DNA of 64,000 bases from Vibrio albus (GTDB taxonomy: Bacteria; Pseudomonadota; Gammaproteobacteria; Enterobacterales; Vibrionaceae): positions 159,297 through 223,296 of the forward strand of contig NZ_QFWT01000008.1 in the NCBI RefSeq assembly GCF_003144035.1, in the 5' to 3' direction. Shown here piece by piece: positions 8,935 through 18,895 of this stretch. The notes beneath the pieces are model-generated. The model was not told the origin of the DNA and did no database searches. It saw nothing but the letters and a program-made list of their open reading frames with translations. Position 1 is the stretch's first letter. Each line of letters begins with the position of its first letter. The position numbers and the translations under genes were made by a program.

Positions 8935-10446
8935 ATGAATAATCAATATATCGTTGCCCTTGATCAGGGGACCACGAGTTCACGAGCCGTTGTGCTGGAT
9001 CACGATGCCAATATTGTCAGTGTGGCTCAGCGTGAGTTCACTCAGATCTATCCGGAAGCCGGCTGGGTAGAGCATGACCCTCTGGAAATTTATGCCACCC
9101 AAAGTTCGACCCTGATTGAAGCCCTTGAACAGAAAGGTATCCGGTCAGATCAGGTGGCCGGTATTGGTATTACGAACCAGCGTGAAACCACGATTGTCTG
9201 GAATAAAGAAACGGGCCAGCCGGTTTATAATGCCATTGTCTGGCAGTGCCGTCGTACCGCCGATATTTGTGCTGAACTGAAAACCAGAGCGGGTCTTGAG
9301 GATTACGTCAGAGAAAACACCGGTCTGCTGCTGGATCCTTATTTTTCCGGTACTAAGGTGAAGTGGATTCTGGATAATGTAGAAGGTGCCAGAGAGCAGG
9401 CGAACGCTGGTAAGCTCTTGTTTGGCACGGTTGATACCTGGCTGGTGTGGAAAATGACCCAGGGCCGGGTGCATGTGACGGATTATACGAATGCTTCCCG
9501 CACCCTGCTGTTCAATATAAATACGCTGCAATGGGATGAAAAAATCCTAGAAGAGCTGGATATTCCGCTATCAATGATGCCGGACGTAAGGGCATCTTCA
9601 GAAATCTATGGCAAAACCAATATCGGTGGTAAAGGGGGAACCCGTATTCCTATTGCAGGTATTGCCGGGGATCAGCAGGCGGCGCTGTTCGGGCAAATGT
9701 GTGTGGAACCGGGTCAGGCGAAGAATACCTATGGTACGGGCTGTTTTCTGCTGATGAATACCGGTAAAGAAAAAGTGACCTCAAAAAATGGTCTGCTGAC
9801 CACGCTGGGTTGTGGGCCGAAAGGTGAAGTGGTGTATGCGCTGGAAGGGTCTGTCTTTATGGGCGGAGCTTCGATTCAGTGGCTGAGGGACGAAATGAAA
9901 CTGCTGGTTGATGCGAAAGATTCTGAATATTTCGCGACCAAAGTGGAGTCGTCTAACGGTGTGTATGTGGTGCCGGCCTTTACCGGATTGGGCGCGCCAT
10001 ACTGGGATGCCTATGCCCGAGGTACGATCGTCGGAATGACCCGTGGTACCGGGGTGAATCACATTATCCGGGCCACACTGGAAAGTATTGCGTATCAGAG
10101 CCGGGATGTGATTGACGCTATGCAGGCAGACTCTGGCATTAAGCTGGCGTCACTGCGAGTGGATGGCGGCGCTGTGGCCAATGATTTCCTCATGCAGTTC
10201 CAGTCTGACATTCTGCAGACCGATGTACTACGGCCTAAGGTAACGGAAGTCACCGCATTAGGGGCGGCTTATCTGGCTGGTCTGGCGGTGGGTTTCTGGG
10301 GCAGCCTCGAAGAAGTGTCCGGTAAGGCTGAAATCGACAGAATCTTTACTCCGGCTCAGGATCAGGAGAAACAAGCTCAGCGTTATAACGGCTGGAGACG
10401 CGCCGTACGCGGTGTACTGGCCTGGTCGAATGTCGATGATGAATAG
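8935..10446 (+). CDS. glpK: Glycerol kinase
   Basis: 503 residues, the normal length. It phosphorylates glycerol to glycerol 3-phosphate, the substrate of the GlpABC enzyme encoded upstream on the other strand. FGGY-kinase signatures are intact: D-Q-G-T-T-S-S-R near residues 10-17, the substrate-site segment [15 protein letters not shown], and the ATP-binding [10 protein letters not shown]. An AAGGAT site lies six bases before the ATG. No glpF glycerol channel gene is adjacent, which is unusual because glpF and glpK commonly form an operon. Confidence 0.96.
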   Translation: MNNQYIVALDQGTTSSRAVVLDHDANIVSVAQREFTQIYPEAGWVEHDPLEIYATQSSTLIEALEQKGIRSDQVAGIGITNQRETTIVWNKETGQPVYNAIVWQCRRTADICAELKTRAGLEDYVRENTGLLLDPYFSGTKVKWILDNVEGAREQANAGKLLFGTVDTWLVWKMTQGRVHVTDYTNASRTLLFNINTLQWDEKILEELDIPLSMMPDVRASSEIYGKTNIGGKGGTRIPIAGIAGDQQAALFGQMCVEPGQAKNTYGTGCFLLMNTGKEKVTSKNGLLTTLGCGPKGEVVYALEGSVFMGGASIQWLRDEMKLLVDAKDSEYFATKVESSNGVYVVPAFTGLGAPYWDAYARGTIVGMTRGTGVNHIIRATLESIAYQSRDVIDAMQADSGIKLASLRVDGGAVANDFLMQFQSDILQTDVLRPKVTEVTALGAAYLAGLAVGFWGSLEEVSGKAEIDRIFTPAQDQEKQAQRYNGWRRAVRGVLAWSNVDDE

Positions 10447-10624
10447 TCATCATTGAACCGTGGTATATGTAACGATCACTATGCTTTTGGTGCAGAAAAC
10501 AAACATGGGACGCTTTCGTTCAATTGTTTCGTAACCAACTTCTCACTTTTGTATATAAAGTCCTATTTATTTTTCCATTCCCTTTGTATTGTGGTCGGGT
10601 CATCCCAAGAAATGAGTAACAGAC

Positions 10625-10682
10625 ACATTGCTAAATAGCAAAACCCTGATGTATAGCAATGTGGGTCTTATCAGGGCAATGT
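10625..10682. repeat. Interleaved inverted repeats
   Basis: ACATTGCT (10625-10632) can pair with AGCAATGT (10655-10662), while CCCTGAT (10644-10650) can pair with ATCAGGG (10670-10676). The pairs interlock as in a pseudoknot. A second GCAATGT at 10676-10682 offers an alternative partner for the first arm. They lie about 50 bases before the small membrane protein gene. Confidence 0.45.
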
Positions 10683-10732
10683 ACGTTACCAATGGGTATT
10701 TTGAAGTAGTAAGTAAAAGGCTGGAATGATTG

Positions 10733-11221
10733 ATGTCTGATGTATCAACAAATGTAACCAACACCACACCAATAATGCAGACTGTATTAGATACGCTTAA
10801 CTCCGGTTGGGGTTATACGTTCGGTGGAATTCTTCTTGTGGCTGCTGCCGGGTATTTTGGTGTGAAGAAACTGAATACCCCTCGTTTTGTGATTAAACAA
10901 ATTCGCAGACGTAACCTGAAAGAGATGAAAAAGCTGGGTGCGGAGAGCACAGAAGCAACGGAAGATTTTGATCGATTGCTCAACTCTGTTGAAGCTTATG
11001 CGATTAAGCAAAAAATGACCGGATCAGAGATGTCTCAGTTGTTGTCTCCGTTACAACAGGAAAAGTCGAGCGCAACCGGAGGGAATTTCTATCATTCTAT
11101 GGCATATATCGCGAAGAATATTGGTGATGGCAACCTTGCTAAGGCTCTGCAGAATAAGTCGAAGCAGGTGCGAACCAGCTCTCCTCTGATGGCTGGTCTG
11201 CTGAAACGTGCTGGCGTTTAA
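10733..11221 (+). CDS. Hypothetical single-pass membrane protein
   Basis: 162 residues. One hydrophobic segment (about 26-44, G-G-I-L-L-V-A-A-A-G-Y-F-G-V) is followed by a very basic stretch (K-Q-I-R-R-R-N-L-K-E-M-K-K) and a helical soluble domain. By the positive-inside rule the C-terminal part should be cytosolic. I do not recognise the family. The ATG at 10733 is preferred; a TTG one codon earlier is closer to the AAAAGG site. A strong hairpin follows the gene, and interleaved repeats precede it, so it may have its own control. Confidence 0.6.
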   Translation: MSDVSTNVTNTTPIMQTVLDTLNSGWGYTFGGILLVAAAGYFGVKKLNTPRFVIKQIRRRNLKEMKKLGAESTEATEDFDRLLNSVEAYAIKQKMTGSEMSQLLSPLQQEKSSATGGNFYHSMAYIAKNIGDGNLAKALQNKSKQVRTSSPLMAGLLKRAGV

Positions 11222-11245
11222 TTCTCAATTTTATTCTCATCTTTA

Positions 11246-11275
11246 AGACAAGGCACAATTTATTGTGCCTTGTCT
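11246..11275 (+). terminator. Terminator hairpin
   Basis: A 14-base-pair perfect stem (11246-11259 with 11262-11275) with a two-base loop shortly after the stop of the gene at 10733-11221. The T-run after it is poor, so termination efficiency is uncertain. Confidence 0.65.
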
Positions 11276-11486
11276 GCATTTCTATCAGTATAAGTGTCTG
11301 GTTTTATAAGTGCTTATTAACTCAATGTTACTTATCTGTTTTTTCTGATAAAAGCTCTTACCGTTTATCCGGAACGGTTGGAAAGCGGCTGTTCTCCTGG
11401 CATTACTCCTTGGTATTTACACTAGAATTCAGGTAACGGGTCTGTTTTTACAGACATACTATTACCCAGGATAAAGGAGTATCAGC

Positions 11487-13304
11487 ATGTTGCGGACTCT
11501 TATCTATGTGTTATTAAGTTGCCTTTTTTGGCCGGGCTTGTTGATGGCAGCAGAGAATCCTCCATCAGAACGATATATTGTGGTTCTGAAAGCGGGAACT
11601 GGCTCAGAAATGGTAGCCAGAGAGGTTGCCACAACGACTCATGGTCGGGTGGGGTATATTTATAAGCATGTGTTCAGTGGTTTCTCCATTACCGTTCCTC
11701 CCCAGGCGGTAACAGGCATCATAAACAATCCTAATGTGGATTATATCGAACCTGACCGGCAGGTTACGTTGTCTGCTCAATCTGTTCCATCCGGCATCAG
11801 AAGAATATTTGCTGACAGTAACGCTGCTCTGAGTATTGATGCGGTTGATGATTTCCGGGTAGACAGCGATGTCGCTGTGTTGGATACGGGGATAGATTTC
11901 CAGCATGGAGATTTAAATGTCGTGGGTGGCGCGAACTGTCTGCAAACTACGGGTGGTGGTCCTCCATGGCGACGTACCTATTACTGTGATTCTAATGTCA
12001 GCAGTGATGATGACCATTATCACGGTACGCATGTCGCTGGTATTATTGGCGCACTGGATAATAATGTCGGCGTGGTCGGTGTGGCTCCGGGTGTGCGGCT
12101 CTGGGCGGTTAAAATTCTGGATTCAGGCGGTTCTGGTTATGACTCCGGTATTATTGCGGGTATTGACTGGGTCATCGACCATGGTGATATTGAAGTCATT
12201 AACATGAGTATCGGTGGACCCGGAGTCAGTACAGCCTTTAAAGATGCTATTGATAGTGCGGTGGCGAATGGGGTTGTCGTTGTAGTGGCAGCAGGTAACG
12301 AGAGTGATGATGCAAATTATTATTCTCCTGCTTTTGTACCGAGTGCGATTACCGTATCGGCACTAGAAGATTTTGACGGATTACCGGGGTATCTGGCTCA
12401 GTCAGGTTGTTACTCCGGGGAAGACGATACACTGGCTTACTACAGTAACTGGGGTAGTGCTGTCGATATCGCCGCTCCGGGCTCCTGTATTAATTCAACG
12501 GTTCCTCTTGAATATGGTTCTTATGGTGTGCTTAGTGGCACTTCGATGGCGGCACCGCATGTTGCCGGGGCCGCGGCTCTGTTAGTGAGTGGTGCGAATC
12601 CTCCAACTGACGGAAATGGTGTTGCGGCTGTATTCAGTGGGCTGGTGGCCGCCAGTAATAATGACTGGACCGATGATTCTGGTGACGGTAAACAGGAACC
12701 CTTGCTGGATGTAAGCAGTATCGTGCCGGTGCTGGTCAGTACCGGTGACAGCAATAATGTTGCCCCGAATGCAGACTTTGGGTTCAGTTGCTCGGATTTG
12801 GTCTGTACCTTTACCGATAACTCTGTTGATTCTGACGGTAGTATTGTGGGGTGGAGTTGGGATTTTGGTAACGGTTATGGCTCTTCTGAACAACAGCCGG
12901 TCCATGCTTATACCGCTCAGGGTAACTACACCGTGACACTGACGGTTACCGACAATGACGGAGCATCGGACTCTGTCAGTAAGACGGTATCGGTTACTCA
13001 GCCTGTTGATCCCGGACTGACTATTTCCGGCATGACTCCTGATACCATCAATAGTGGCTCCTCTGTTGAGCTTACTGTATCTGGCAGTGGTTTTCTGAAT
13101 GGTGCCAATATCAGTTTCAGCGGAGGCAGTGGTCCGACACCGGAAGTGAGCGGTGTGGTGGTTTCGGCTGATGGACAAACGATTACGGCGAGCGTGCTTG
13201 CCAAAGCCGGAGGGCCGCCACGTGCCCGGTACTGGGATATCACAGTGACCAACCCTGATGGCAGTAGCGTGACACTTGAACAGGCACTGACGGTTTTGCC
13301 GTAA
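11487..13304 (+). CDS. Secreted subtilisin-like serine protease (S8) with PKD domain
   Basis: 605 residues. A Sec signal peptide (1 to about 22, L-L-M-A-A) precedes an I9 inhibitor propeptide (about 28-95). The S8 catalytic domain follows with D133 (V-L-D-T-G), H179 (H-G-T-H-V-A-G), the oxyanion N271 (A-A-G-N) and S353 (G-T-S-M-A-A-P-H), all intact. A PKD domain spans about 425-505 (W-D-F-G-N-G, then H-A-Y-T). A last beta-rich domain (510-605) resembles an IPT/TIG or other Ig-like fold. It should be an exported, self-processed protease that digests proteins outside the cell; PKD domains often help hold the protein or its substrate. A terminator follows; it appears monocistronic. Confidence 0.92.
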   Translation: MLRTLIYVLLSCLFWPGLLMAAENPPSERYIVVLKAGTGSEMVAREVATTTHGRVGYIYKHVFSGFSITVPPQAVTGIINNPNVDYIEPDRQVTLSAQSVPSGIRRIFADSNAALSIDAVDDFRVDSDVAVLDTGIDFQHGDLNVVGGANCLQTTGGGPPWRRTYYCDSNVSSDDDHYHGTHVAGIIGALDNNVGVVGVAPGVRLWAVKILDSGGSGYDSGIIAGIDWVIDHGDIEVINMSIGGPGVSTAFKDAIDSAVANGVVVVVAAGNESDDANYYSPAFVPSAITVSALEDFDGLPGYLAQSGCYSGEDDTLAYYSNWGSAVDIAAPGSCINSTVPLEYGSYGVLSGTSMAAPHVAGAAALLVSGANPPTDGNGVAAVFSGLVAASNNDWTDDSGDGKQEPLLDVSSIVPVLVSTGDSNNVAPNADFGFSCSDLVCTFTDNSVDSDGSIVGWSWDFGNGYGSSEQQPVHAYTAQGNYTVTLTVTDNDGASDSVSKTVSVTQPVDPGLTISGMTPDTINSGSSVELTVSGSGFLNGANISFSGGSGPTPEVSGVVVSADGQTITASVLAKAGGPPRARYWDITVTNPDGSSVTLEQALTVLP

Positions 13305-13334
13305 TGGTCTGTTTTATTTGAAAATTAAAATATT

Positions 13335-13361
13335 GAAGCCCGAATATTTCGGGCTTCTTTA
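13335..13361. terminator. Rho-independent terminator
   Basis: Stem GAAGCCCGAA / TTCGGGCTTC with a three-base loop, then TTT. It sits between the convergent protease gene and the gene at 13396-14097 and can serve both. Confidence 0.8.
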
Positions 13362-13395
13362 TTACGCGTTTTTCGGAGCTAGCTTACGGTTATTT

Positions 13396-14097
13396 TCAGT
13401 AGTGCACTTTCTTCTCTTTGATCGCGATAGTAAAGCTTGGATCAAATGGAATCAGTGTCGAGTGAACTTCCACATCATACATAGGAAGCTGACGTTTGAA
13501 ATAAGCGAGCAGGTTCTGTTTATTGTAGACCCCCAGCTTCGTTTTGATTTCATTGTTTTCGTTAACCGAACAGCCTTTAATATCGGCTACAGAGTGACCA
13601 TAGGCTGCGTTTTTCTCTGTAACACCATCCAGTTGCCACTCCGTACAATCCGGGGTCAAATCCGCTTTTATACTGCGACTGACTTTTATTGCGTCCGCAT
13701 CATAAAACTCGATCAGTACCAGCTTATATTTATTACGTTCAACCGCTTTCGTTAACTTATCCAACTGGAAAGCGTAGTGCCAGTTGGCACTGGTCGTACT
13801 TGAAATAACCAGGCAAGGTGAAGCGTTGAAGTAGATAAATTCCAGCACATCTCCTTGTACTACTTTTTGCGTTTTTAAAGAGGATTTCTGATCCTTATCA
13901 ACATAGGTAATATCGTATTGCTCGCTCAGTTTTTCTGCGAGAGAAGAAAACCCCGAAAAGATTATAGGTCTTGAAAATGGTTGAGAAAAATGGGTGGTGA
14001 TACTCTTTTCAATGGTATTTTTTGTGTGGCTGATAGCCTCCGGACCAGAAGCAGGGTGAGGAGGTTCCGAAGTATCCAAAGTCGTTAATTCAAACAT
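13396..14097 (-). CDS. Hypothetical protein, family not recognised
   Basis: 233 residues, soluble, with no signal peptide or membrane segment. The sequence mixes predicted strands and helices, with several aromatic residues near the C-terminus. I do not recognise a domain and will not guess a function. The start is well supported by an AAGGAG ribosome site seven bases upstream, which argues that the gene is real and well expressed. It is alone on its strand, with a terminator after it and a long gene-free stretch before it. Confidence 0.7.
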   Translation of the reverse strand: MFELTTLDTSEPPHPASGPEAISHTKNTIEKSITTHFSQPFSRPIIFSGFSSLAEKLSEQYDITYVDKDQKSSLKTQKVVQGDVLEFIYFNASPCLVISSTTSANWHYAFQLDKLTKAVERNKYKLVLIEFYDADAIKVSRSIKADLTPDCTEWQLDGVTEKNAAYGHSVADIKGCSVNENNEIKTKLGVYNKQNLLAYFKRQLPMYDVEVHSTLIPFDPSFTIAIKEKKVHY

Positions 14098-14437
14098 GCT
14101 AGTCTCCTTAAAAACGTGTCGTTAATTGTCAGCGTGTTCATATCAATCGAATACAACATACATGCCAAATTTAATGATTTTGGGTGTGGTTTTATATCTT
14201 TTATATTGGCATGTATGTAGATATTAATGCTGTATTTGCTTTGTTTGTCTGGTTTTATGCTCGTGTGGTGAGAGGCTGTCTGGAGGGAAATAATAGGGTT
14301 GAGTTGTTTTTGGTCAATAGTGTGATTTTTTGCACCAGGTTAGTGCTTTGCGGTGGGATTACCTGTAAAAGAAGTAATGTGCGTGATTATGCGCTTTTGA
14401 TGGGAAGTTATTCAAACGGTTGTCTGATGTGATTGGA
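14098..14437. other. Gene-free region
   Basis: About 340 AT-rich bases between two minus-strand genes. It must hold the promoter of the gene at 13396-14097. An 82-codon plus-strand reading frame here has no ribosome site and a composition unlike a protein. No operator recognised. Confidence 0.5.
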
Positions 14438-14467
14438 GTGGCAGGCAAGGTATGTATTACCTGCCAC
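14438..14467. terminator. Hairpin after the doxX gene
   Basis: Stem GTGGCAGG / CCTGCCAC with a 14-base loop, 15 bases past the doxX stop. No T-run follows on the minus strand, so it may be an mRNA-end stabiliser rather than an intrinsic terminator. Confidence 0.45.
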
Positions 14468-14481
14468 GCCTTAATCATTTA

Positions 14482-14955
14482 TTAGTTAGTGACTGGTAGA
14501 GATGTAGGGTGCAGACCTAAACGTTTAGCAAGCAGGTAATCAACGGAAACGCGACCAGCGCCCTGGAAAGCCAGAGACAAACAGGCAACAAGCAGAATAA
14601 GCGCAAATTCATAACCGTTATTTGTCACAAACAAACCGTTGCCAATATGTACTGTCATTGCCATCGCCATGGTAAATGCGGTCACAACGGCAGCAGGTCG
14701 AGTCAGCAGGCCAAGAAACAGTGCCAGCCCACCGAAAAATTCAGCGCTACCGGCCAGTAAAGCCATCAGAAAGCCAGGTTCAAATCCGATACTCGCCATC
14801 CACTGTCCGGTGCCTTCGAGCCCGTAGCCACCCAACCAGCCAAACAGCTTTTGGGATCCGTGAGACGCAAGAATCAATCCAAGAGGTACTCTAAGCACCA
14901 GAGGTGCAAAAATCGAGTCTGAAGAAAGTAGTTTTGTGAGCAGTTGGCTGTTCAT
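14482..14955 (-). CDS. DoxX family membrane protein
   Basis: 157 residues with four membrane segments. The family pattern is clear: R-V-P-L-G-L-I-L-A-S-H-G-S-Q-K-L-F-G-W near the N-terminus, G-S-A-E-F-F-G-G-L-A-L-F-L-G-L in the middle and H-I-G-N-G-L-F as a later motif. DoxX proteins are inner-membrane proteins linked in some organisms to quinone or redox-stress systems; the substrate here is unknown. The start M-N-S-Q-L-L is chosen because AGGATAA lies seven bases before it; a start ten codons earlier lacks a site. Confidence 0.88.
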   Translation of the reverse strand: MNSQLLTKLLSSDSIFAPLVLRVPLGLILASHGSQKLFGWLGGYGLEGTGQWMASIGFEPGFLMALLAGSAEFFGGLALFLGLLTRPAAVVTAFTMAMAMTVHIGNGLFVTNNGYEFALILLVACLSLAFQGAGRVSVDYLLAKRLGLHPTSLPVTN

Positions 14956-15214
14956 AATGTTTATCCTAATCCGGGAGCATAGCAAGTGTCTGTGGTGCTA
15001 ATGTATTACTTACCGTATTAAAGATAAATGTGAGTTTTATTGGTTTATTATCAATGTAGTGTTGTTAAATGGAAGACCATGTGATTGACATGGCGTCAGG
15101 TTGTGGAGGGAACGCCATATGGTCTTTTCTCTGAATATCAGATCAACAGGCCTTAATGAAGGTGTGCTCTTTTTTTGCTTAAAAATACACCAAAAATGTG
15201 GCACACTTGCGCCC

Positions 15215-15238
15215 GATGTAGTGATGTAGTGATGTAGT
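15215..15238. repeat. Three tandem copies of GATGTAGT
   Basis: Three perfect head-to-tail copies of the 8-mer GATGTAGT, about 185 bases before the mqo start. It could be a slippage-prone spacer in the promoter region or a cluster of regulator half-sites. Confidence 0.85.
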
Positions 15239-15421
15239 TATCAACTAAACTACCTAAAACACATTTTCGGTTCTGGAAACAGAGTATTTCCCAGAACGGT
15301 TCCCGTTCAAAATATAACACCAATTAAAAATAAGATTCCGTGGTTATCCGGTGATAACCACAAATAAAGAGCGGGTAAATACTCATTATAAATATTTGTT
15401 ATTGAGAGAGATTAAAGTCCC

Positions 15422-17017
15422 ATGAATAAGGTTTCTGGTCAAAATGGATTTAACCAGTTGAGTGCGAATGCAACAGAAAAACTGGTCGATGTCGTTCTAA
15501 TCGGGGGAGGTATTATGAGCGCTACGCTCGGTACTTTTATCCAGCAGTTAGAACCAAACTGGACAATAGAGATGTTTGAGCGTCTGGATAAGGTCGCGGA
15601 AGAGAGCTCTAATGGATGGAATAATGCCGGCACTGGGCACTCTGCACTAGCAGAGTCCAACTACACACCAGAAACCCCGGACGGCGAAGTAAAGATGGGT
15701 AAAGCCGTCGAGATCTACGAACAGTTTCAGCTATCGCGTCAGTTCTGGTCATATTTGGTTCAGGAAGGGTTGATTAAAGACCCGGGTTCTTTTATTAACA
15801 GCACCCCTCATATGAGTTTTGTTTCGGGCGAGAAGAATGTAGAGTTTCTGCGTAAGCGCTTTAAATTACTTCGCACAACGTCTCTTTTCGATGGCATGGT
15901 GTATTCCGAAGATGCCGATCACATTAAAGCCTGGGCACCGTTGCTCATGGAAAATCGGGATCCATCCCAGCCAGTTGCAGCGACTCGCTCCCGCTTCGGT
16001 ACCGATGTCAATTACGGTGCGCTCACCCATCACATGGCCGACATCCTTGCTCAGAATGAACATTTCACACTGAACACCAAACATGAAGTGCGTTCACTGA
16101 AGCGTCAGGCGGACGGCACCTGGAAGGTAAAGGTGAAAGATCTTGTGAATCGCACCACGCGTACCGTACATACTAAATATGTTTTTATCGGCGCAGGCGG
16201 TGCATCGCTCACTCTCTTGCAAAAATCAGGTATTCCGGAAGCGAATGGTTATGGCGGCTTCCCTGTTGGTGGTCAGTTTCTGGTGACGGAGAATCCGGAC
16301 ATCGTTAAAGCACATCGCGCTAAGGTATACGGTAAAGCACCAGTGGGTGCGCCACCGATGTCTGTTCCGCATATGGATACTCGCATTATCGATGGAAAAG
16401 AGGTCGTTCTGTTTGGCCCCTTTGCAAGCTTCTCAAGTAAGTTCCTGAAAAATGGTTCTTTGTTTGACCTGTTTGGTTCTGTGACCCCGTCGAATTTGCT
16501 GCCTATGACTCAAGTGGGTCTGAAGAGTTTCGATCTTATTAAATACCTTGTCGGCCAGTTAACTCAAAGTACAGAGGATCGTATGGATGCCCTGCGTGAG
16601 TTTTACCCAACGGCAAAAGTGGAAGACTGGACGTTGTGGCAAGCGGGTCAGCGTGTACAAATTATTAAAAGTGTATCAGGTAAGGGTGGAGAACTGCATC
16701 TTGGATCAGAACTTGTCCACGCAGAGGACGGAAGCCTGACGGCGCTTCTGGGCGCATCACCTGGTGCTTCAGTCTCTGCTGCAATTATGTTGGAGTTACT
16801 GGAATATTGCTTTGCCAGTCAGATGTCTTCAGACAAATGGAAAGATAAGATTAAGGAAATGATCCCATCCTACGGTTTGTCTTTAGATGAAAATCCAGAG
16901 CTGAACCAAGAGATTTTATTGCAAACCAGTAAGGTATTACACTTAGAGCAAGACCTGTTTGAGGTCCGTTCAAGTAAAGACAATGCAGAATTTCAAAGGC
17001 AGCCACTTCGGGCCTAA
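15422..17017 (+). CDS. mqo: Malate:quinone oxidoreductase
   Basis: 531 residues, the normal length. A peripheral membrane FAD enzyme that oxidises malate to oxaloacetate and reduces quinone, an alternative to NAD malate dehydrogenase in the citric acid cycle. The FAD motif G-G-G-I-M-S-A-T-L-G lies near residues 28-37, followed by the family segments E-S-S-N-G-W-N-N-A-G-T-G-H and, near the C-terminus, L-L-G-A-S-P-G-A-S. The gene is monocistronic: an unusually long leader (over 400 bases, including a triple 8-base repeat) precedes it, and a terminator follows. Confidence 0.96.
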   Translation: MNKVSGQNGFNQLSANATEKLVDVVLIGGGIMSATLGTFIQQLEPNWTIEMFERLDKVAEESSNGWNNAGTGHSALAESNYTPETPDGEVKMGKAVEIYEQFQLSRQFWSYLVQEGLIKDPGSFINSTPHMSFVSGEKNVEFLRKRFKLLRTTSLFDGMVYSEDADHIKAWAPLLMENRDPSQPVAATRSRFGTDVNYGALTHHMADILAQNEHFTLNTKHEVRSLKRQADGTWKVKVKDLVNRTTRTVHTKYVFIGAGGASLTLLQKSGIPEANGYGGFPVGGQFLVTENPDIVKAHRAKVYGKAPVGAPPMSVPHMDTRIIDGKEVVLFGPFASFSSKFLKNGSLFDLFGSVTPSNLLPMTQVGLKSFDLIKYLVGQLTQSTEDRMDALREFYPTAKVEDWTLWQAGQRVQIIKSVSGKGGELHLGSELVHAEDGSLTALLGASPGASVSAAIMLELLEYCFASQMSSDKWKDKIKEMIPSYGLSLDENPELNQEILLQTSKVLHLEQDLFEVRSSKDNAEFQRQPLRA

Positions 17018-17030
17018 CCTGATGATAAAA

Positions 17031-17055
17031 GAGCCGGCATTATTCGTGCCGGCTC
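17031..17055. terminator. Bidirectional terminator
   Basis: Stem GAGCCGGCA / TGCCGGCTC between the convergent mqo and XRE-cupin genes. Confidence 0.75.
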
Positions 17056-17065
17056 GAAATATACC

Positions 17066-17593
17066 CTAATAACTGACGATATTCTGAAAGACTACAGTTT
17101 CCGTAACGGCTTTATAACCATGGGGCTGATCGGCATAAAAGCGCAGGTTGCCACCCTGTTTAACCCTTTCCCAGCAGCCATTATTCAGCACGTCCATTTC
17201 TCCTTCCAGAACAATAATACTCTCTATCACGCCGAGGGCATGAGCATCGGACATCTGACAATGATGGTTCGTCAGCGTGATTTCATGGATTTCGTAATTG
17301 ACGGTAGGGCTGTACGGAAAAATCGACTTCACCGTCATATCCGGATCTGGAAAATACTGTTGTGTATCCGGTTCCGGAGTCTGAGTGAAAAAGGCTGAGA
17401 ATGACGTTTCCAGTCCGGATGCGATTTGCCAGAGTTTCGCGATAGTCGGGCTGGACTCTTCACGTTCAATTTGCCCCAACATGGCTTTAGAGACACCGGT
17501 TAACCTGGCCACGGCATCCAGACTCAGTTGACGTTGCTTTCGGATCTCTTTCAGGTGGGCGGCGATACCCTGTTTAAACTGCTGCTCTGTCAT
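17066..17593 (-). CDS. XRE-family regulator with C-terminal cupin domain
   Basis: 175 residues. An N-terminal helix-turn-helix (about 10-65; L-D-A-V-A-R-L-T-G-V-S-K-A-M-L-G-Q-I-E-R) is followed by a cupin barrel (about 100-175; E-S-I-I-V-L-E-G-E-M-D-V and the late H-G-Y motif). This architecture (PuuR/SutR-like) usually senses a small metabolite in the cupin pocket and represses a nearby or distant operon. No obvious target is adjacent; it may act on its own promoter. I see no good ribosome site before the ATG. Confidence 0.85.
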   Translation of the reverse strand: MTEQQFKQGIAAHLKEIRKQRQLSLDAVARLTGVSKAMLGQIEREESSPTIAKLWQIASGLETSFSAFFTQTPEPDTQQYFPDPDMTVKSIFPYSPTVNYEIHEITLTNHHCQMSDAHALGVIESIIVLEGEMDVLNNGCWERVKQGGNLRFYADQPHGYKAVTETVVFQNIVSY

Positions 17594-17711
17594 GGTGAGT
17601 ATTCACTGTCACTTATATTTTTCAGGTGAATAAAAAGAGAATGTCATTATAGGCAGGATTATGGCAAAAACCTACGGTCTTTAAGATGTTAGCAGAATGA
17701 CCGTCAAGAAA

Positions 17712-17765
17712 AAGCCCTCAGCAACAGTCCGAGGGCTTGGGTAGTAAAGGGCTTCAGGAGCCCTT
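17712..17765 (-). terminator. Tandem terminator hairpins after malK
   Basis: Two stem-loops: AAGGGCT / AGCCCTT (17747-17753 with 17759-17765), then AAGCCCTC / GAGGGCTT (17712-17719 with 17731-17738), the second followed by a T-run on the minus strand. They end malK. Confidence 0.8.
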
Positions 17766-17782
17766 AGTAACTTGGCTGGAAT

Positions 17783-18895
17783 CTAGTCTACGCCGTGTTC
17801 TTTGTACAGTCTGCGACATGCATCACCGTTGCTGTGGAAAAGGTGGCAGCGGTTAGCTGGCAGACCGATAGAATATTTGTCACCAACTTCAACATTCAGA
17901 GTGTCTGGTACCCGGTAGATAACGTCAGCGTCAGCGCCGTCAAGGTGCAGGTAAACCTGAGTTTCGTTACCAAGTTTCTCTACAATTTGCACATCACCTT
18001 CAATGGTGCCGTCGCCAACATCTGCGCTGATCAGGTGTTCAGGGCGGATACCCAGTGACATCCGGTCTCCTTTGTTCACTGTCGTACCATCTACTGGAAT
18101 CCAGAAGGTTTCACCATTGGACAATTGCACCATGACGCGTTCTGCCTCAACATCTTCAATCTGAACACTCATAAAGTTCATTTTCGGAGAGCCAATGAAG
18201 CCTGCAACAAAACGGTTTTCAGGGTAGTGGTACAGCTCCAGCGGACGACCTACCTGTGCCACGCGGCCTTCATCAAGCACGACAATTTTGTCTGCCATGG
18301 TCATCGCTTCCACCTGATCGTGCGTTACGTAAATCATGGTACAGCCAAGTTTACGCTGCAGTTTGGTGATTTCACTACGCATGTTTACGCGCAATGCGGC
18401 ATCCAGGTTAGACAGGGGCTCATCCAGCAGGAATACTTTTGGCTGTGATACCAGAGTACGGCCAATCGCAACACGTTGACGTTGGCCACCAGACAATGCT
18501 TTTGGCTGTCGATCCAGCAGGTGGGTTAACTGTAGAACGTCGGCTGCATGATTAACGCGCTGGTCAATATCCTTTTTATCAGCTTTTGCCAGCTTCATAC
18601 CAAAAGACATGTTGTCGTACAGATTCAGGTGGGGATAAAGTGCATATGACTGGAATACCATACCTACGCCACGTTTCGATGGCTCGATATCATTGACTCG
18701 TTCCTGACCAATATACAAGTCACCAGAAGTAATGTCCTCCAGGCCTGCAATACAGCGTAGCAGTGTTGACTTACCACAGCCTGACGGACCAACGAACACA
18801 ACAAATTCGCCTTCTTTAATTTCCAGGTCGACGTTTTTTGAAATCAACACGTCATCATATGCTTTACATACGTTCTTAAGCGTTACACTTGCCAT
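17783..18895 (-). CDS. malK: Maltose/maltodextrin ABC transporter ATPase
   Basis: 370 residues. Walker A G-P-S-G-C-G-K-S at 36-43, Q-loop F-Q-S-Y-A-L-Y-P-H, signature L-S-G-G-Q-R-Q-R, Walker B V-F-L-L-D-E-P-L, and the H-loop Y-V-T-H-D are all intact. A C-terminal OB/TOBE regulatory domain with G-I-R-P-E-H follows, as in MalK. It powers uptake through MalF and MalG and in enterics also restrains the activator MalT. The start M-A-S-V-T-L has a GAGGA site nine bases upstream. It is transcribed away from malFG with a shared control region between. No lamB/maltoporin gene follows it. Confidence 0.93.
   Translation of the reverse strand: MASVTLKNVCKAYDDVLISKNVDLEIKEGEFVVFVGPSGCGKSTLLRCIAGLEDITSGDLYIGQERVNDIEPSKRGVGMVFQSYALYPHLNLYDNMSFGMKLAKADKKDIDQRVNHAADVLQLTHLLDRQPKALSGGQRQRVAIGRTLVSQPKVFLLDEPLSNLDAALRVNMRSEITKLQRKLGCTMIYVTHDQVEAMTMADKIVVLDEGRVAQVGRPLELYHYPENRFVAGFIGSPKMNFMSVQIEDVEAERVMVQLSNGETFWIPVDGTTVNKGDRMSLGIRPEHLISADVGDGTIEGDVQIVEKLGNETQVYLHLDGADADVIYRVPDTLNVEVGDKYSIGLPANRCHLFHSNGDACRRLYKEHGVD

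Noticed and set aside
10453..10638. 61-codon ORF after glpK
   Set aside because: No ribosome site and no recognisable features; it runs into the interleaved repeats.
14184..14432. 82-codon plus-strand ORF
   Set aside because: No ribosome site, odd composition for a protein (cysteines, long hydrophobic runs from AT-rich DNA), no similarity seen.
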